Source: Agrococcus sp. ProA11
GTDB lineage: Bacteria > Actinomycetota > Actinomycetes > Actinomycetales > Microbacteriaceae
Reading direction: 5' to 3'
NCBI RefSeq assembly: GCF_039880525.1
Contig: NZ_CP156989.1
Location: 2,108,001-2,172,000, forward strand
Length of the DNA stretch: 64,000 bases
The position numbers and the translations under genes were made by a program. The first letter of the stretch is position 1. Every line of letters begins with the position of its first letter. The notes beneath the pieces were generated by a model. It made no database searches. It was not told the DNA's origin and saw only the letters and a program-made list of their open reading frames with translations. This document shows, in pieces, positions 1 to 10,719 of this stretch.

Positions 1-898
<898 letters not shown>

Positions 899-1456
899 CT
901 ACGGCGCCGGCGTCTCGGTGACGGGGGCGTGGTCGACGTCCCCGTCGTCGCGCGGCTCCGCGCTCGGTGCCGTGTTGACGGCATCCGGGGCCACCACGAT
1001 CGTGATGGGCGTGCCCGAGAGACGGCCGTCCGACTGCTGCTCCGTGCCCACGCCGAGCTGGACGGCGAGTCCGCGGGCGATCGGAGCGAGCGCCTCGTCG
1101 TCGAACCAGACCACGGTCGTCTCGCTCGTCTCCGTGCTGCCCGCGGTCGCCACGACGTCCCAGCCGGCGTCCGCGAGCGCTTGGCCGACGCCGGCCGCGA
1201 ACGCGGGCTCCCCGGAGCCGTCGAGCACGGTGATGGATGCGTCGAGCGCGGGATCGATGGCGCTCGGATCCGTCACCACCGCGGGCTGCGTCGGCTCGGC
1301 TGTGACCACCTCGCGCGGGCGCAGCGCGTCGAGCGCGAAGAGGCCGATCGCGGCCAGCACGATCGCAGCCGCCAGCGCGCCGAGCAGGATCGCCCAGCGC
1401 GGCCACCGCCTGGTGGCGCTGGAACGATGGGCGCCGACGCGGAGCGTGCGGCTCAT
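899..1456 (-). CDS. Membrane-anchored LytR C-terminal-domain protein
   Basis: 185 residues. Residues about 18-45 form one transmembrane helix ([25 protein letters not shown]), so the rest is outside the membrane. Residues about 70-160 resemble the LytR_C domain ([25 protein letters not shown]... [23 protein letters not shown]), found as a stand-alone anchored domain in actinobacteria; its function is unknown and a cell-wall role is only suspected. Its ATG overlaps the stop of the DUF3263 gene by four bases, so the two are translationally coupled. The same pair near groEL is seen in mycobacteria (Rv0430-Rv0431, then groEL2), which supports the call. Confidence 0.85.
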   Translation of the reverse strand: MSRTLRVGAHRSSATRRWPRWAILLGALAAAIVLAAIGLFALDALRPREVVTAEPTQPAVVTDPSAIDPALDASITVLDGSGEPAFAAGVGQALADAGWDVVATAGSTETSETTVVWFDDEALAPIARGLAVQLGVGTEQQSDGRLSGTPITIVVAPDAVNTAPSAEPRDDGDVDHAPVTETPAP

Positions 1457-1809
1457 CGCGCCTCGCGCAGCCGCAGCAGCCGGCGCACCAGCATCGGGTC
1501 GTGACGCAGCGCCGTCTCGGTCTCGAGGCATCCGTCGAGCACCTGGTAGTAGCGCGTCGTGCTCCATCCGAACTCGGCGCGGATGGCACGCGCTTTCGCC
1601 CCGCCGTGGTTCACCCAGCCGGCCTCGAAGTCGAGCAGGCGCCGGATGCGCTCCTCGCGCGCCGAGGCGAGGTCGTGAGCCTCGGCATCCGACCCCCGGC
1701 CGTCCGGCTCGGATGTCCGTGACTCGGCGCTCGCGAATGCCAGCGCCGCGGCCTCGTCCGTCGCGGCCTCACGGCGCGAGCGCGCATGCGTTCGCGGGTC
1801 GATGGCCAT
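1453..1809 (-). CDS. DUF3263 domain protein
   Basis: 118 residues with a charged, low-complexity first half and a DUF3263 domain at about 52-115: [40 protein letters not shown], then [12 protein letters not shown]. The domain looks like a helix-turn-helix (STTRYYQVL as the recognition helix), so DNA binding is plausible but unproven. Start at 1809: TAGGAT ends exactly 6 nt upstream, so the message is probably leaderless. Overlaps the following LytR_C gene by four bases. Confidence 0.88.
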   Translation of the reverse strand: MAIDPRTHARSRREAATDEAAALAFASAESRTSEPDGRGSDAEAHDLASAREERIRRLLDFEAGWVNHGGAKARAIRAEFGWSTTRYYQVLDGCLETETALRHDPMLVRRLLRLREAR

Positions 1810-1881
1810 GCCCCGATCCTACGACCGGGCAACCGTTCCGCCTGGCGCGAAACGCATGCGCGGCGGTCGTACGCTGGAGGC

Positions 1882-2283
1882 ATGAGCGAATCCGTGCAGC
1901 GGTCCGACGCCGAGTGGCGCGCCGCACTCTCCCCCGAAGCCTTCAAGGTCCTGCGCGAGGCAGGCACCGAGCGTCCGTGGACGGGCGCGCTGCTCGACGA
2001 GCAGCGCCAGGGTGTGTACACCTGCGGCGCGTGCGGCAACGAGCTGTTCCGCGACGAGACGAAGTTCGACGCCGGCTGCGGCTGGCCGAGCTTCTACGAG
2101 ACGGTGCGCGAGGATGCCGTCGAGCTGATCGAGGACCGCACCCTCGGCATGGTGCGCACCGAGGTGCGGTGCGCGAACTGCCACAGCCACCTGGGGCACA
2201 TCTTCGACGATGCACCGCAGACGCCCACGGGCGACCGCTACTGCATGAACTCGCTGGCGCTGAACTTCACGCCCGAGGACTGA
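1882..2283 (+). CDS. msrB: Peptide-methionine (R)-S-oxide reductase MsrB
   Basis: Repairs oxidised methionine by reducing the R-sulfoxide, probably in the cytoplasm as no signal peptide is seen. 133 residues, a normal length. Zinc-binding cysteine pairs are visible as CGAC and CANC, followed by [12 protein letters not shown]; the catalytic cysteine lies in [11 protein letters not shown]. An in-frame ATG further upstream (1786) is rejected: the TACGCT hexamer at 1870-1875 ends 6 nt before 1882, which marks a leaderless start. Its last 17 bases overlap the convergent DMT transporter. Confidence 0.96.
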   Translation: MSESVQRSDAEWRAALSPEAFKVLREAGTERPWTGALLDEQRQGVYTCGACGNELFRDETKFDAGCGWPSFYETVREDAVELIEDRTLGMVRTEVRCANCHSHLGHIFDDAPQTPTGDRYCMNSLALNFTPED

Positions 2284-3268
2284 CCGCCGCGCGGCCGCGC
2301 GCGGGCCGCCGGATCGACGACACCGCCACCGCCGCGATCGTCAGTGCAGCACCCGCGAGCGACCACACCGTCACCGGCTGCTCGGCCGGGAACAGCAGGT
2401 CGAGCGCGAGCGAGCCGACCACCTGCCCGCAGATGACCGCGAGGCCGAGCGCCAGCACGCCCAGGTGGTGCACGGCGACCGAGCTGAGCGCGACGAAGAT
2501 CACGCCGAGCGCGCCGCCGACGTAGAGCCAGGGCTCCGCGGGCAGCGGCTGCCACCCCTTGCCCGCGAGCGTCTGCACCGCGACGACCAGTCCGAGGGCC
2601 AGGGTGCCGACCGCGAAGTTCTGGGCGGCCTGCGTGATCGCCGAGCGCGTGTGCCGCTGCACCAGACCCGCCATCGCCTGCTGCAGCGCCTGGAGCAGGC
2701 CGGCGGCGAAGGGCAGCACCACCAGCCAGACGCCGTCGAGCTGCCCCGTGCCGACCAGCGCGAGGCCGACCGCCACGAGCGCCAGCATCGCGCCGATGAC
2801 GCGTGGCGCCGTGATCGGCTTGCGCGCCAGGCCACCGAAGGCCATCCGGTCGACCGCGAGTCCGCTGATCGTCTGACCGGCGACGACTCCGACCGTGAAG
2901 AGCGCGACGCCGATCGTGCCGACCACGAGGCCCTGCGTCGCGACCAGGAAGGCGCCGATGAAGCCGGTCGAGAGGTACCACCACGGCAGCGAGCCGTCGC
3001 GCACGCCGCTGATGAGCCTGCGCATGCCGGCGCGGTCGCGCTTCGACAGCGCCAGCACCACTGCGAGCAGGATGCAGCCGACCACGAACGAGATGAACGC
3101 CGCGAGGATGCCGTGCTCGAGCCGCACGCCCAGCTCACCGTTCACCCTGCCCTGCGCGGCGAGCCCGGCACCGGCGAGCACCGCGACCAGCGTCCACGCG
3201 AGCGCGCCGCGGTGGTCGGGCTCGGTCACCGGGGCGGGCGCGGCGGCGGTCGAAGGCTGCTCAGTCAC
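2267..3268 (-). CDS. DMT-family transporter (DUF606/YdcZ type)
   Basis: 333 residues, about ten hydrophobic segments, with two internally similar halves (each about 140 residues, as in the duplicated DUF606/YdcZ proteins). Motifs include [17 protein letters not shown] in the first half and [16 protein letters not shown] in the second, the typical paired GQ..GS/G..D segments. Substrate unknown; the family exports small metabolites. The start is GTG at 3268: TAGGCT ends 6 nt before it, so transcription probably begins at the start codon. Convergent with and overlapping msrB at its 3' end. Confidence 0.85.
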   Translation of the reverse strand: MTEQPSTAAAPAPVTEPDHRGALAWTLVAVLAGAGLAAQGRVNGELGVRLEHGILAAFISFVVGCILLAVVLALSKRDRAGMRRLISGVRDGSLPWWYLSTGFIGAFLVATQGLVVGTIGVALFTVGVVAGQTISGLAVDRMAFGGLARKPITAPRVIGAMLALVAVGLALVGTGQLDGVWLVVLPFAAGLLQALQQAMAGLVQRHTRSAITQAAQNFAVGTLALGLVVAVQTLAGKGWQPLPAEPWLYVGGALGVIFVALSSVAVHHLGVLALGLAVICGQVVGSLALDLLFPAEQPVTVWSLAGAALTIAAVAVSSIRRPARGRAAVSPRA

Positions 3269-3324
3269 CGGTCAAGCCTAGAGCGCCCCGCCGACCGCGC
3301 ATGCGGCCGCACCTCCGACCCACC

Positions 3325-3330
3325 TAGAAT
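3325..3330 (+). promoter_or_regulatory. -10 element of tRNA-Thr
   Basis: TAGAAT, 24 bases before the mature tRNA 5' end. No clear -35 is visible. Confidence 0.6.
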
Positions 3331-3354
3331 GGCTCGGTGCCGCCAGCGCGGCAG

Positions 3355-3426
3355 GCCTCCTTAGCTCAGTGGTAGAGCAACGCTCTTGTAAAGCGTAGGT
3401 CGTCAGTTCAATCCTGACAGGGGGCT
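3355..3426 (+). tRNA. tRNA-Thr (TGT)
   Basis: Full cloverleaf: acceptor GCCTCCT pairs with AGGGGGC, D arm GCTC/GAGC, anticodon stem ACGCT/AGCGT with loop CTTGTAA (anticodon TGT at 3387-3389), T arm GTCAG-TTCAATC-CTGAC. Discriminator T; CCA not encoded. Reads ACA codons, which are rare at this GC content. Confidence 0.95.
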
Positions 3427-3452
3427 CCCCTGCTTCGAGCGCGAGCGCAGCA

Positions 3453-3506
3453 GCGTGTTGGGTTGTTGCAGGCAGCGGCGGCGATCAGTGCAACAACCTG
3501 ACACGC
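3453..3506. repeat. Long stem-loop after tRNA-Thr
   Basis: Arms 3453-3470 and 3489-3506 pair over 18 bp with only two G-U wobbles (19 bp if the next A-T is counted); the loop is 18 bases. It sits between the tRNA and the convergent lipoprotein gene. No U-tract follows, so it may be a bidirectional terminator or a leftover repeat. Confidence 0.6.
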
Positions 3507-3540
3507 TCGCACCGCGGACGCCGTCGCTGGCGCGCGGCAA

Positions 3541-4533
3541 CTAGGGCAGCTGCGCGGGGTCGGCGATGAACGCCTCCAGCGCCGCCGCATCGCTCACATC
3601 GCCCGCGAAGCTGACGCCGTCGACCATCACGGTCGGCACGCCGCGCAGCGGCTCGGTGCCCTGCAGCGGCGCATCGATCGCGCGCACCGTCGCCTGCCGC
3701 ACCCACCAGGCGAACTGCGCCGACTCGACGCATGCGGCGACGTCGGCGCCCTGCTCGGCAGCCAGCGCCGAGACCTCGCTCGCCTCGAAGGCTCGCTCCT
3801 GCAGGTGCGCGAGCAGCGCCGTCTGGAAGGGGCGGTAGACGTCGGGCGACTGATCGGCGACGCAGGCCAGTGCGTTCGCGCCCAGGGTGGACGCGTAGCC
3901 GCTGTCGATCGAGTCGCCGAGCGCGACCGGCAGGTAGGCGACGCGCGCCTGGCCGCTGTCGGCCATCGCGGTCAGCATCGCGCCGCTGGCAGCCAGCAGC
4001 CGGTCGCAGTACTCGCAGTTCGCGTCGATCACCACCAGAACGTCGCGCGCGTCGCCGGCGGTCTCCACGCCCGCGGGCTCACCGTCGGCCGGCACCGGAT
4101 CCGCCGCGACGGCGCCGGCGCCATCGAACGCGATGGCGTCGGCCATGTTGGCCGGGCCGTCGGCGGCGGTGAGTGTGACGATCTGCCCGCCCATGGCCTG
4201 CTGGATGGTCTCCAGCTGCGGATCGCGGATCACCCACCGACCCGACACCAGCACCGTCTGCTCCTGCAGCTGGCGCTGCGTCGCGATGGCCTGCGCCGCA
4301 TCGCCATCGGCGGCGAGGATCAGCTCGGTGTCGGCGCCGCAGCTCGCGACCACCGGCTCGTCGTCCGAAGCGCGGTACTGCTCGACGAGCTCGCCGCACT
4401 CGCCGCCGGCAGCGAGGTAGGCGGCACCGAGCTCACCGATCGTCGTGATCGGCGGTGGAGGCTCCGAGGCGCACCCGACCAGCAGGGCGAACGCGATCAG
4501 CGCGGCCCCGACCGGTCGGGCGGCTCGCAGCAT
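3541..4533 (-). CDS. DsbA-like thioredoxin-fold lipoprotein
   Basis: 330 residues. The N-terminus is a lipoprotein signal with lipobox LVGC (Cys21), so the protein is exported and anchored to the outer membrane face. Residues about 165-330 form a DsbA-type thioredoxin fold with active site C-E-Y-C (Cys173, Cys176), start VLVVIDANCEYCDRLL, and the cis-proline loop GVPTVMVDG. Residues 30-160 match nothing I recognise. It follows another DsbA-like gene with a one-base TGATG stop/start overlap, so both are one operon. Likely role: making or reshuffling disulfides in secreted proteins; partners unknown. Confidence 0.82.
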   Translation of the reverse strand: MLRAARPVGAALIAFALLVGCASEPPPPITTIGELGAAYLAAGGECGELVEQYRASDDEPVVASCGADTELILAADGDAAQAIATQRQLQEQTVLVSGRWVIRDPQLETIQQAMGGQIVTLTAADGPANMADAIAFDGAGAVAADPVPADGEPAGVETAGDARDVLVVIDANCEYCDRLLAASGAMLTAMADSGQARVAYLPVALGDSIDSGYASTLGANALACVADQSPDVYRPFQTALLAHLQERAFEASEVSALAAEQGADVAACVESAQFAWWVRQATVRAIDAPLQGTEPLRGVPTVMVDGVSFAGDVSDAAALEAFIADPAQLP

Positions 4534-5447
4534 CAGCCCTCGTCTGCGGGCTCGGTGTCGGCCGGAGCCTCGGTGGGCTCGGGCGTCTCCGTGGGCTCAC
4601 CCGAGAGCTGGCCGGCGGTCGCGGTGACGAATGCCGAGAAGCCTGCGGCGTCGGATGCGGCACCGGGGTACTGCTGGCCGTTGACGAGCACCGTCGGGGT
4701 GCGGTCGGCGACCACGCCATCGGTGCCCGGCAGCGGCTGCGTGCCGGCGCGCACGGTGGCGTTCTCCGCCCAGCTCATGAAGCGACCCTCGGTGATGCAG
4801 TCGGCGAGCCCGCCGGAGGTGTCGATGCCGGCACCCTCGGCGACGCCCACGATCTCCTCGTTCGACAGGCCCGCGGTGGATTCCGCCGGCTGGTTGTCGT
4901 ACATCGCGCTGTTGAAGTCCCAGAACTGATCGGGCGCGAACTCGGCGACGCAGCCCGCAGCCGAGGCGGAACGGGTGGAGAACTTGGTGCCCAGCGATGC
5001 ACGGTCGAGGATCGCGATGGGATGGATCTCCACGGTCGCGGCACCGGTGGACATGAGCTGCTCGAGCGTCGCGCGGTTGGCCTCATCGAAGGCGCCGCAC
5101 ACCGGGCACATGTAGTCCTGGTAGATCTCGATCTGGATGATGTCCTGGCGCGGCTCGGTCGGCACCGGCTCGGCCTCCGCGGGCACGGCGTCCGTGCGCT
5201 CGGCGACGAAGTCCTGCCCGATGACGATGCCGTTCGACGCCATGTTCTCCGGCCCGGGACCGGCGGGACGGATGCTGTTGACGATCACGATCGCGACGAT
5301 GGCGACGATGGCCACGGCAGCGACGATGATGCCACCGACGGTCAGCCCCTTCTTGAGGCGCTCCCTGCGACGGCGCTCCTCCTGCATCTTCCTGGCCTGG
5401 TCGCGCGCCTGCGCGCGGCGCTCGTTCTTCGTCAGCTTCTCGCTCAT
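4533..5447 (-). CDS. Membrane-anchored DsbA-family oxidoreductase
   Basis: 304 residues: a charged cytoplasmic head (residues 1-35, rich in Arg/Lys/Glu), one transmembrane helix (about 36-60, GGIIVAAVAIVAIVAIVIV), then an extracellular thioredoxin fold. Active site C-P-V-C (Cys114, Cys117) in YQDYMCPVCGAF; cis-proline loop DRTPTVLVNG. The tail is Thr/Pro/Glu repeats. This is the usual actinobacterial DsbA layout (signal-anchor plus DsbA domain). Start at 5447 has AAGGACG upstream. Divergent from ugpC; both promoters may share overlapping -10 elements. Confidence 0.88.
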   Translation of the reverse strand: MSEKLTKNERRAQARDQARKMQEERRRRERLKKGLTVGGIIVAAVAIVAIVAIVIVNSIRPAGPGPENMASNGIVIGQDFVAERTDAVPAEAEPVPTEPRQDIIQIEIYQDYMCPVCGAFDEANRATLEQLMSTGAATVEIHPIAILDRASLGTKFSTRSASAAGCVAEFAPDQFWDFNSAMYDNQPAESTAGLSNEEIVGVAEGAGIDTSGGLADCITEGRFMSWAENATVRAGTQPLPGTDGVVADRTPTVLVNGQQYPGAASDAAGFSAFVTATAGQLSGEPTETPEPTEAPADTEPADEG

Positions 5448-5512
5448 GCGTCCTTGTCCTGCGGTCGGCCGGGAATCCGGCATGCGGCGCGATCGGGTCA
5501 CGCACCGTCCTC

Positions 5513-5519
5513 TAGGGTA
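5513..5519. promoter_or_regulatory. Overlapping divergent -10 elements
   Basis: The bases TAGGGTA read as TAGGGT (5513-5518) toward ugpC and as TACCCT (5519-5514) toward the DsbA gene pair. If both work, the two promoters exclude each other. Inferred from the -10 pattern alone. Confidence 0.4.
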
Positions 5520-5617
5520 CCGGGCACCCGGCGTGCAAAGATGTCCGCACGGGCACCGTCGCCCGTCTTCGCACAACGGATCGTCCGGCACGTACCTGCC
5601 GGTGGGAGGAAACAACA

Positions 5618-6691
<1,074 letters not shown>

Positions 6692-6700
6692 GTCACTCCC

Positions 6701-6732
6701 GCAATGGCCCCGACCTCGGTCGGGGCCATTGC
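6701..6732 (+). terminator. Intrinsic terminator of ugpC
   Basis: Perfect 14-bp stem (6701-6714 with 6719-6732) closed by a CTCG tetraloop, 10 bases after the ugpC stop. No long U-tract, which is common in high-GC actinobacteria. Confidence 0.85.
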
Positions 6733-6766
6733 TGTGCTCGGCGCGGCACGCGCCTACGATTGCGGC

Positions 6767-8071
6767 ATGCCCTCGGATCTGCGCATCACCTCGTCGCTCA
6801 TGGATGCGACGCTGCTCGACCTGCCATGGCACCTCCCGCTCGACGAGTGGACCGAGGACGACGTGGTGCAGCTGCCGAAGGGCATCTCCCGCCACCTCGT
6901 GCGCTTCGCCCGCGTGAGCGGCCGCGTGGTCGCGATCAAGGAGACCACCGCCGAGATGGCCAACCGCGAGTACGCCATGCTGCGCCAGCTGCAGCGCCTC
7001 GAGGTGCCGTGCGTCGAGCCGCTCGCGGTCATCGCCGAGCGCACCAGCGAGGACGGCGAGCCGCTCGCGGCGGTGCTCATCACGCGCCACCTGCGCTTCT
7101 CGCTCCCCTACCGCGCGCTCTACAGCGCGGCGATGCAGGCCGCGACCGCGCAGCGCCTCGTCGATGCGCTCGCCGGACTGCTGGTGCGGCTGCACCTCGT
7201 CGGCTTCTACTGGGGCGACGTGTCGCTGTCGAACACGCTCTTCCGACGGGATGCGGGCTCCTTCGCGGCCTACCTGGTGGACGCCGAGACCGGCACCATC
7301 GAGCCGAACGGGCTCTCCGACGGGCGCCGTGACGACGACCTCGAGGTCGCCCGCGTCAACATCGCCGGCGAGCTGCTCGACCTCGCGGCCGGCGGCCGCC
7401 TCGACGACGCGATCGACCCGGTCGCGGTGGCCGGTTCGATCGTGCAGCAGTACAACTCGCTCTGGCACGAGCTGCACAGCGACCAGGTCGTGCCCGCCTC
7501 CGAGCGCTACCGCATCCGGGACCGCATCGAGCGCCTGAACGCGCTCGGCTTCGACATCGGCGAGCTCGCCATCAGCACCACCGACGGCGGCACGAAGGTC
7601 GCCATCCAGCCGAAGGTCGTCGACCCGGGCCACCACCACCGCCGATTGCAGTCGCTCACGGGCATCGACGCGCAGGAGAACCAGGCTCGGCGGCTGCTGA
7701 ACGACCTCGACGAGTACGTCGCCGTGCAGCACCACCTACGACCGACGGTCGGCGAGGATGCGCTCGCCAACGAATGGTTCGAGCGCGTCTTCTCGCGCGT
7801 GGTCGCGGCCGTGCCGATCGAGCTGCGCGGCAAGCTCGAGGGCCCGCAGGTCTTCCACGAGGTGCTCGAGCACCGTTGGTTCCTCTCGGAGCAGCGGCAG
7901 CGGGAGGTCACGACCCAGGAGGCGACCGAGAGCTACATCGAGACCCAGCTCGCCTTCCGGCGCGACGAGGCCGCCCTGCTCGACGTGCCGGTCACCGTGA
8001 CGATGCCGATCGTCACGCCAGCGGAGCCGGACGACGACGAGGACGAGGCCGATTGGCGCGATCTCGTCTGA
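6767..8071 (+). CDS. DUF4032 protein, kinase-like fold
   Basis: 434 residues. The first about 220 residues look like a small kinase fold related to lipopolysaccharide kinases: ATP-binding Lys in VVAIKETTAEMANREY, catalytic loop HLVGFYWGDVSLSNTLF and a metal-binding segment VDAETGTIE. The C-terminal half is the actinobacterial DUF4032 extension. No substrate is known. The ATG at 6767 is chosen over an upstream ATG at 6704 that lies inside the ugpC terminator; TACGAT ends 6 nt before 6767, so the message is probably leaderless. Ends 3 bases from the convergent rlmB. Confidence 0.85.
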   Translation: MPSDLRITSSLMDATLLDLPWHLPLDEWTEDDVVQLPKGISRHLVRFARVSGRVVAIKETTAEMANREYAMLRQLQRLEVPCVEPLAVIAERTSEDGEPLAAVLITRHLRFSLPYRALYSAAMQAATAQRLVDALAGLLVRLHLVGFYWGDVSLSNTLFRRDAGSFAAYLVDAETGTIEPNGLSDGRRDDDLEVARVNIAGELLDLAAGGRLDDAIDPVAVAGSIVQQYNSLWHELHSDQVVPASERYRIRDRIERLNALGFDIGELAISTTDGGTKVAIQPKVVDPGHHHRRLQSLTGIDAQENQARRLLNDLDEYVAVQHHLRPTVGEDALANEWFERVFSRVVAAVPIELRGKLEGPQVFHEVLEHRWFLSEQRQREVTTQEATESYIETQLAFRRDEAALLDVPVTVTMPIVTPAEPDDDEDEADWRDLV

Positions 8072-8074
8072 GCG

Positions 8075-9049
8075 CTACCGGTGCGAGCGGATCTTCGCGA
8101 CCTCGTAGAGGGTGACGGATGCCGCGATGCCCGCGTTCAGCGACTCGGTCATCGACTCGATCGGGATCGAGACGATCGCGTCGCAGGTCTCGGCCACCAG
8201 GCGCGAGATGCCCTTGCCCTCGCTGCCGACGACCACGATGAGCGGTCCATCGGCGAGCTCGAGCTCGTGCAGCGGCACGTCGCCGTCGCCGTCCAGCCCG
8301 ATCACGAACATCCCCTCGCCCTTGAGCTCCTTGAGCGTGGCGGTGAGGTTCGAGGCCATCGCGACCGGCACGCGCGCGGCGGCGCCGGCGGAGGTCTTCC
8401 AGGCGCTCGCGGTCACGCCGACCGAGCGGCGCTGCGGCACGATCACGCCCTGCGCGCCGAAGGCGGCGGCGGAGCGGATGATCGCACCCAGGTTGCGCGG
8501 GTCGGTGACGCCGTCGAGCGCGATGAACAGCGGGTTCTGGCCGCGGCTGCGCACGGTCTCCAGCAGGTCGGAAGGGTGCGCGTACTTGTAGGGCGGCACC
8601 TTGAGCGCCACGCCCTGGTGCACGCTGTCGTGGCCGGAGATGCGGTCGAGCTCGGGCCGCATGACCTCCATGACCGGCACGCCCCGCTTGTTCGCGAGCG
8701 AGAGGATCTCCTTGACGCGGTCATCCATCTCGAGCCGAGCCGCGAGGATCAGCGCGGTGGCGGGGATCTTCGCCTTCAGCGCCTCGAGCACGGAGTTGCG
8801 GCCGGTGACCAGCTCGGAGTCGTCCTTCGCCGAGGAGGGCTTGCGGTGACGCGGCGGCTCCGGCTTGCGGCCGCTCTTGCCTGCGACGGCCTCGTAGCGC
8901 TCACGCGCCGCCTTCCGCTGGCCGGCTGGATGCCAGGAGCGATCCTCCGCCTTCGGCGTCGGGCCCTTGCCCTCGAGGGACTTGCGGCCGTGACCGCCGG
9001 TGCCCTTCAGCGGGCCCTTCTTGCGCGCGGGACGCTGCGGCTTGCTCAT
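8075..9049 (-). CDS. rlmB: 23S rRNA (guanosine 2'-O)-methyltransferase, RlmB/TrmH family
   Basis: 324 residues. A basic, disordered head (1-80) precedes a SpoU substrate-binding domain (about 85-160, [12 protein letters not shown]) and a SPOUT knot domain with the three motifs [28 protein letters not shown] and [22 protein letters not shown]. Transfers a methyl group from S-adenosylmethionine to a ribose 2'-OH in 23S rRNA. The ATG overlaps the cysS stop by four bases. The order carD-ispD/F-cysS-rlmB is conserved in actinobacteria (mycobacterial Rv3583c to Rv3579c). Confidence 0.94.
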   Translation of the reverse strand: MSKPQRPARKKGPLKGTGGHGRKSLEGKGPTPKAEDRSWHPAGQRKAARERYEAVAGKSGRKPEPPRHRKPSSAKDDSELVTGRNSVLEALKAKIPATALILAARLEMDDRVKEILSLANKRGVPVMEVMRPELDRISGHDSVHQGVALKVPPYKYAHPSDLLETVRSRGQNPLFIALDGVTDPRNLGAIIRSAAAFGAQGVIVPQRRSVGVTASAWKTSAGAAARVPVAMASNLTATLKELKGEGMFVIGLDGDGDVPLHELELADGPLIVVVGSEGKGISRLVAETCDAIVSIPIESMTESLNAGIAASVTLYEVAKIRSHR

Positions 9050-10473
9050 GCGATGCTCCAAGTGGTGGTGTCTTTGCCGTCCTCGACGAGGATCCCGGCT
9101 GCCGCGAGCGTGTCGCGGATGCGATCGGAGGCGGCGAAGTCCTTTGCCGCACGAGCCGCGCGGCGCTCTGCCAGCAGCGTCTCGACGAGGTGGTCCAGGG
9201 CGATGGTCTGCGGGGAGGCGCCGGACTCGGCCGACACTCCAGATTGCCACACCGAGTCCGCCGGGTCGAGTCCCAGCACGCGCAGCATCGCGCGCACCTC
9301 GCCGGCGCGAGCGAGCGCGGCCGCCTGATCGCCCGCATCCAGGGCCGCATTCGCGCTGCGCGTGGCGTCATGCAGCACGGCCACTGCCTGCGGTGTGGAG
9401 AGGTCGTCGTCCATGGCCGCAGCGAACGCATCCGGCACCGCGGCATCTGCCAGCTCGCCCACCCGGGCGGCGCGCTCGAGCATCGACTCGATGCGGCCGA
9501 ACGCGGCTTCGGCCTCCGCGAGCGAGCCGCCGGCCAGGCTGCCGTCGGCGGTGCGCAGATCGATCGTCGAGCGGTAGTGCGGGGCGACGAGGAAGTAGCG
9601 GGCGACGATCGGGCGCACCTGGCGCAGCAGGTCGGCGGCGAAGATCGAGTTGCCCAGCGACTTCGACATCTTCTCGCCGTCGACGCTGACGAGCCCGTTG
9701 TGGCTCCACACCTGCGCGAATCCGAGGCCCGCGGCGGCCGACTGCGCCAGCTCGTTCTCGTGGTGCGGGAACCGCAGATCGAGGCCGCCGCCGTGGATGT
9801 CGAAGGCGTCGCCGAGGTATCGGCGCGACATTGCCGAGCACTCGATGTGCCATCCGGGGCGTCCGGGACCCCATGGCGAATCCCACGAGGCCGATGCCGG
9901 CTCGTCATCCTTCCGCGCCTTCCAGAGGGCGAAGTCGCGCGGGTCGCGCTTGCCGCGCGGGTCGGCGTCGGCGGCCGACTCCATCTTGTCGATCGATTGG
10001 CGCGTGAGCGCGCCGTAGGCGGGCCAGGAGCGCACGTCGAAGTAGACGTCGGCGGAGCCGTCGAGCGCCGGATAGGCGTGGCCGCGCTCGATGAGCAGGG
10101 CGATGAGCGCATGCATCTCGGGCACGGATGCGGTGGCGCGCGGCTCGTAGGTGGGCGCGAGCACGCCGACGGCCCGGTAGGCGGCCGTGAACTCGAGCTC
10201 GACGCGGTACGCCAGCGCCCACCACGGCTCGTCGGTGGCGCCCGCGAGCACCTTGTCGTCGATGTCGGTGACGTTGCGCACGAAGGTCACGTCGTGGCCG
10301 CGGTGCGTCAGCCAGCGGCGCCACACGTCGTAGGCGACGGCGCTGCGCACGTGGCCGATGTGCGGCGAGGACTGCACGGTCGGCCCGCAGACGTACATCG
10401 ACACGGCACCGGGTCGCAGAGGACGCAGGGCGACGACGGCCTGCTGCTTCGAGTCGTAGATGCGCACGGTCAC
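9046..10473 (-). CDS. cysS: Cysteinyl-tRNA synthetase
   Basis: 475 residues, class I synthetase charging tRNA-Cys in the cytosol. Zinc-site Cys in [18 protein letters not shown], which also holds the HIGH signature; KMSKS loop in [12 protein letters not shown]; zinc ligands in GWHIECSAM and [11 protein letters not shown]. Start is GTG at 10473, because TAGCCT lies 8 nt upstream and an upstream extension would run through an intergenic repeat array. This is CysS, not the mycothiol ligase MshC: no MshC-type features, and it sits in the carD-ispDF-cysS-rlmB block. Confidence 0.94.
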   Translation of the reverse strand: MTVRIYDSKQQAVVALRPLRPGAVSMYVCGPTVQSSPHIGHVRSAVAYDVWRRWLTHRGHDVTFVRNVTDIDDKVLAGATDEPWWALAYRVELEFTAAYRAVGVLAPTYEPRATASVPEMHALIALLIERGHAYPALDGSADVYFDVRSWPAYGALTRQSIDKMESAADADPRGKRDPRDFALWKARKDDEPASASWDSPWGPGRPGWHIECSAMSRRYLGDAFDIHGGGLDLRFPHHENELAQSAAAGLGFAQVWSHNGLVSVDGEKMSKSLGNSIFAADLLRQVRPIVARYFLVAPHYRSTIDLRTADGSLAGGSLAEAEAAFGRIESMLERAARVGELADAAVPDAFAAAMDDDLSTPQAVAVLHDATRSANAALDAGDQAAALARAGEVRAMLRVLGLDPADSVWQSGVSAESGASPQTIALDHLVETLLAERRAARAAKDFAASDRIRDTLAAAGILVEDGKDTTTWSIA

Positions 10474-10501
10474 GGCTCCCAAGGCTAGTGGGCCATCCCG
10501 C

Positions 10502-10714
10502 CGCTCGAGGAGGCGCCGCCCCCTCAGCCGCAGGTCGAGCCGGCGGCCCCCCACCGTAGGTCGAGACGGCGGCGGCCCGCAGGGACGCCGCCGTCTCGAG
10601 ACCGGGCAGGCGCGTCGCATCCGGTCTCGTGACGCGGACGGCTCCGCCGCCCGCTCCTCGACCTACGGGGTTGCCCGCGGGCGGCTCCGCCGCCCGCTCC
10701 TGGACCTCGGGCGT
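10502..10714. repeat. Array of a palindromic intergenic repeat, locus A
   Basis: The gap between ispDF and cysS holds a degenerate array of a roughly 48-bp unit beginning CGTAGGTCGAG and ending GTCTCGAGACC. The best forward unit is 10554-10604; an inverted unit is 10623-10670; shorter remnants lie at 10502-10545 and 10678-10714. The forward unit differs at only 2 of 51 bases from the one at 59122-59172, 48 kb away. Confidence 0.85.
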
Positions 10715-10719
10715 GGGGG

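Noticed and set aside
3355-3540. tRNA-Thr as attachment site of a mobile island
   Set aside because: No integrase, no repeated tRNA 3' end and no base-composition break were seen downstream.
10474-10620. N-terminal extension of cysS
   Set aside because: It reads through the intergenic repeat array and adds an Arg-rich stretch unlike CysS.
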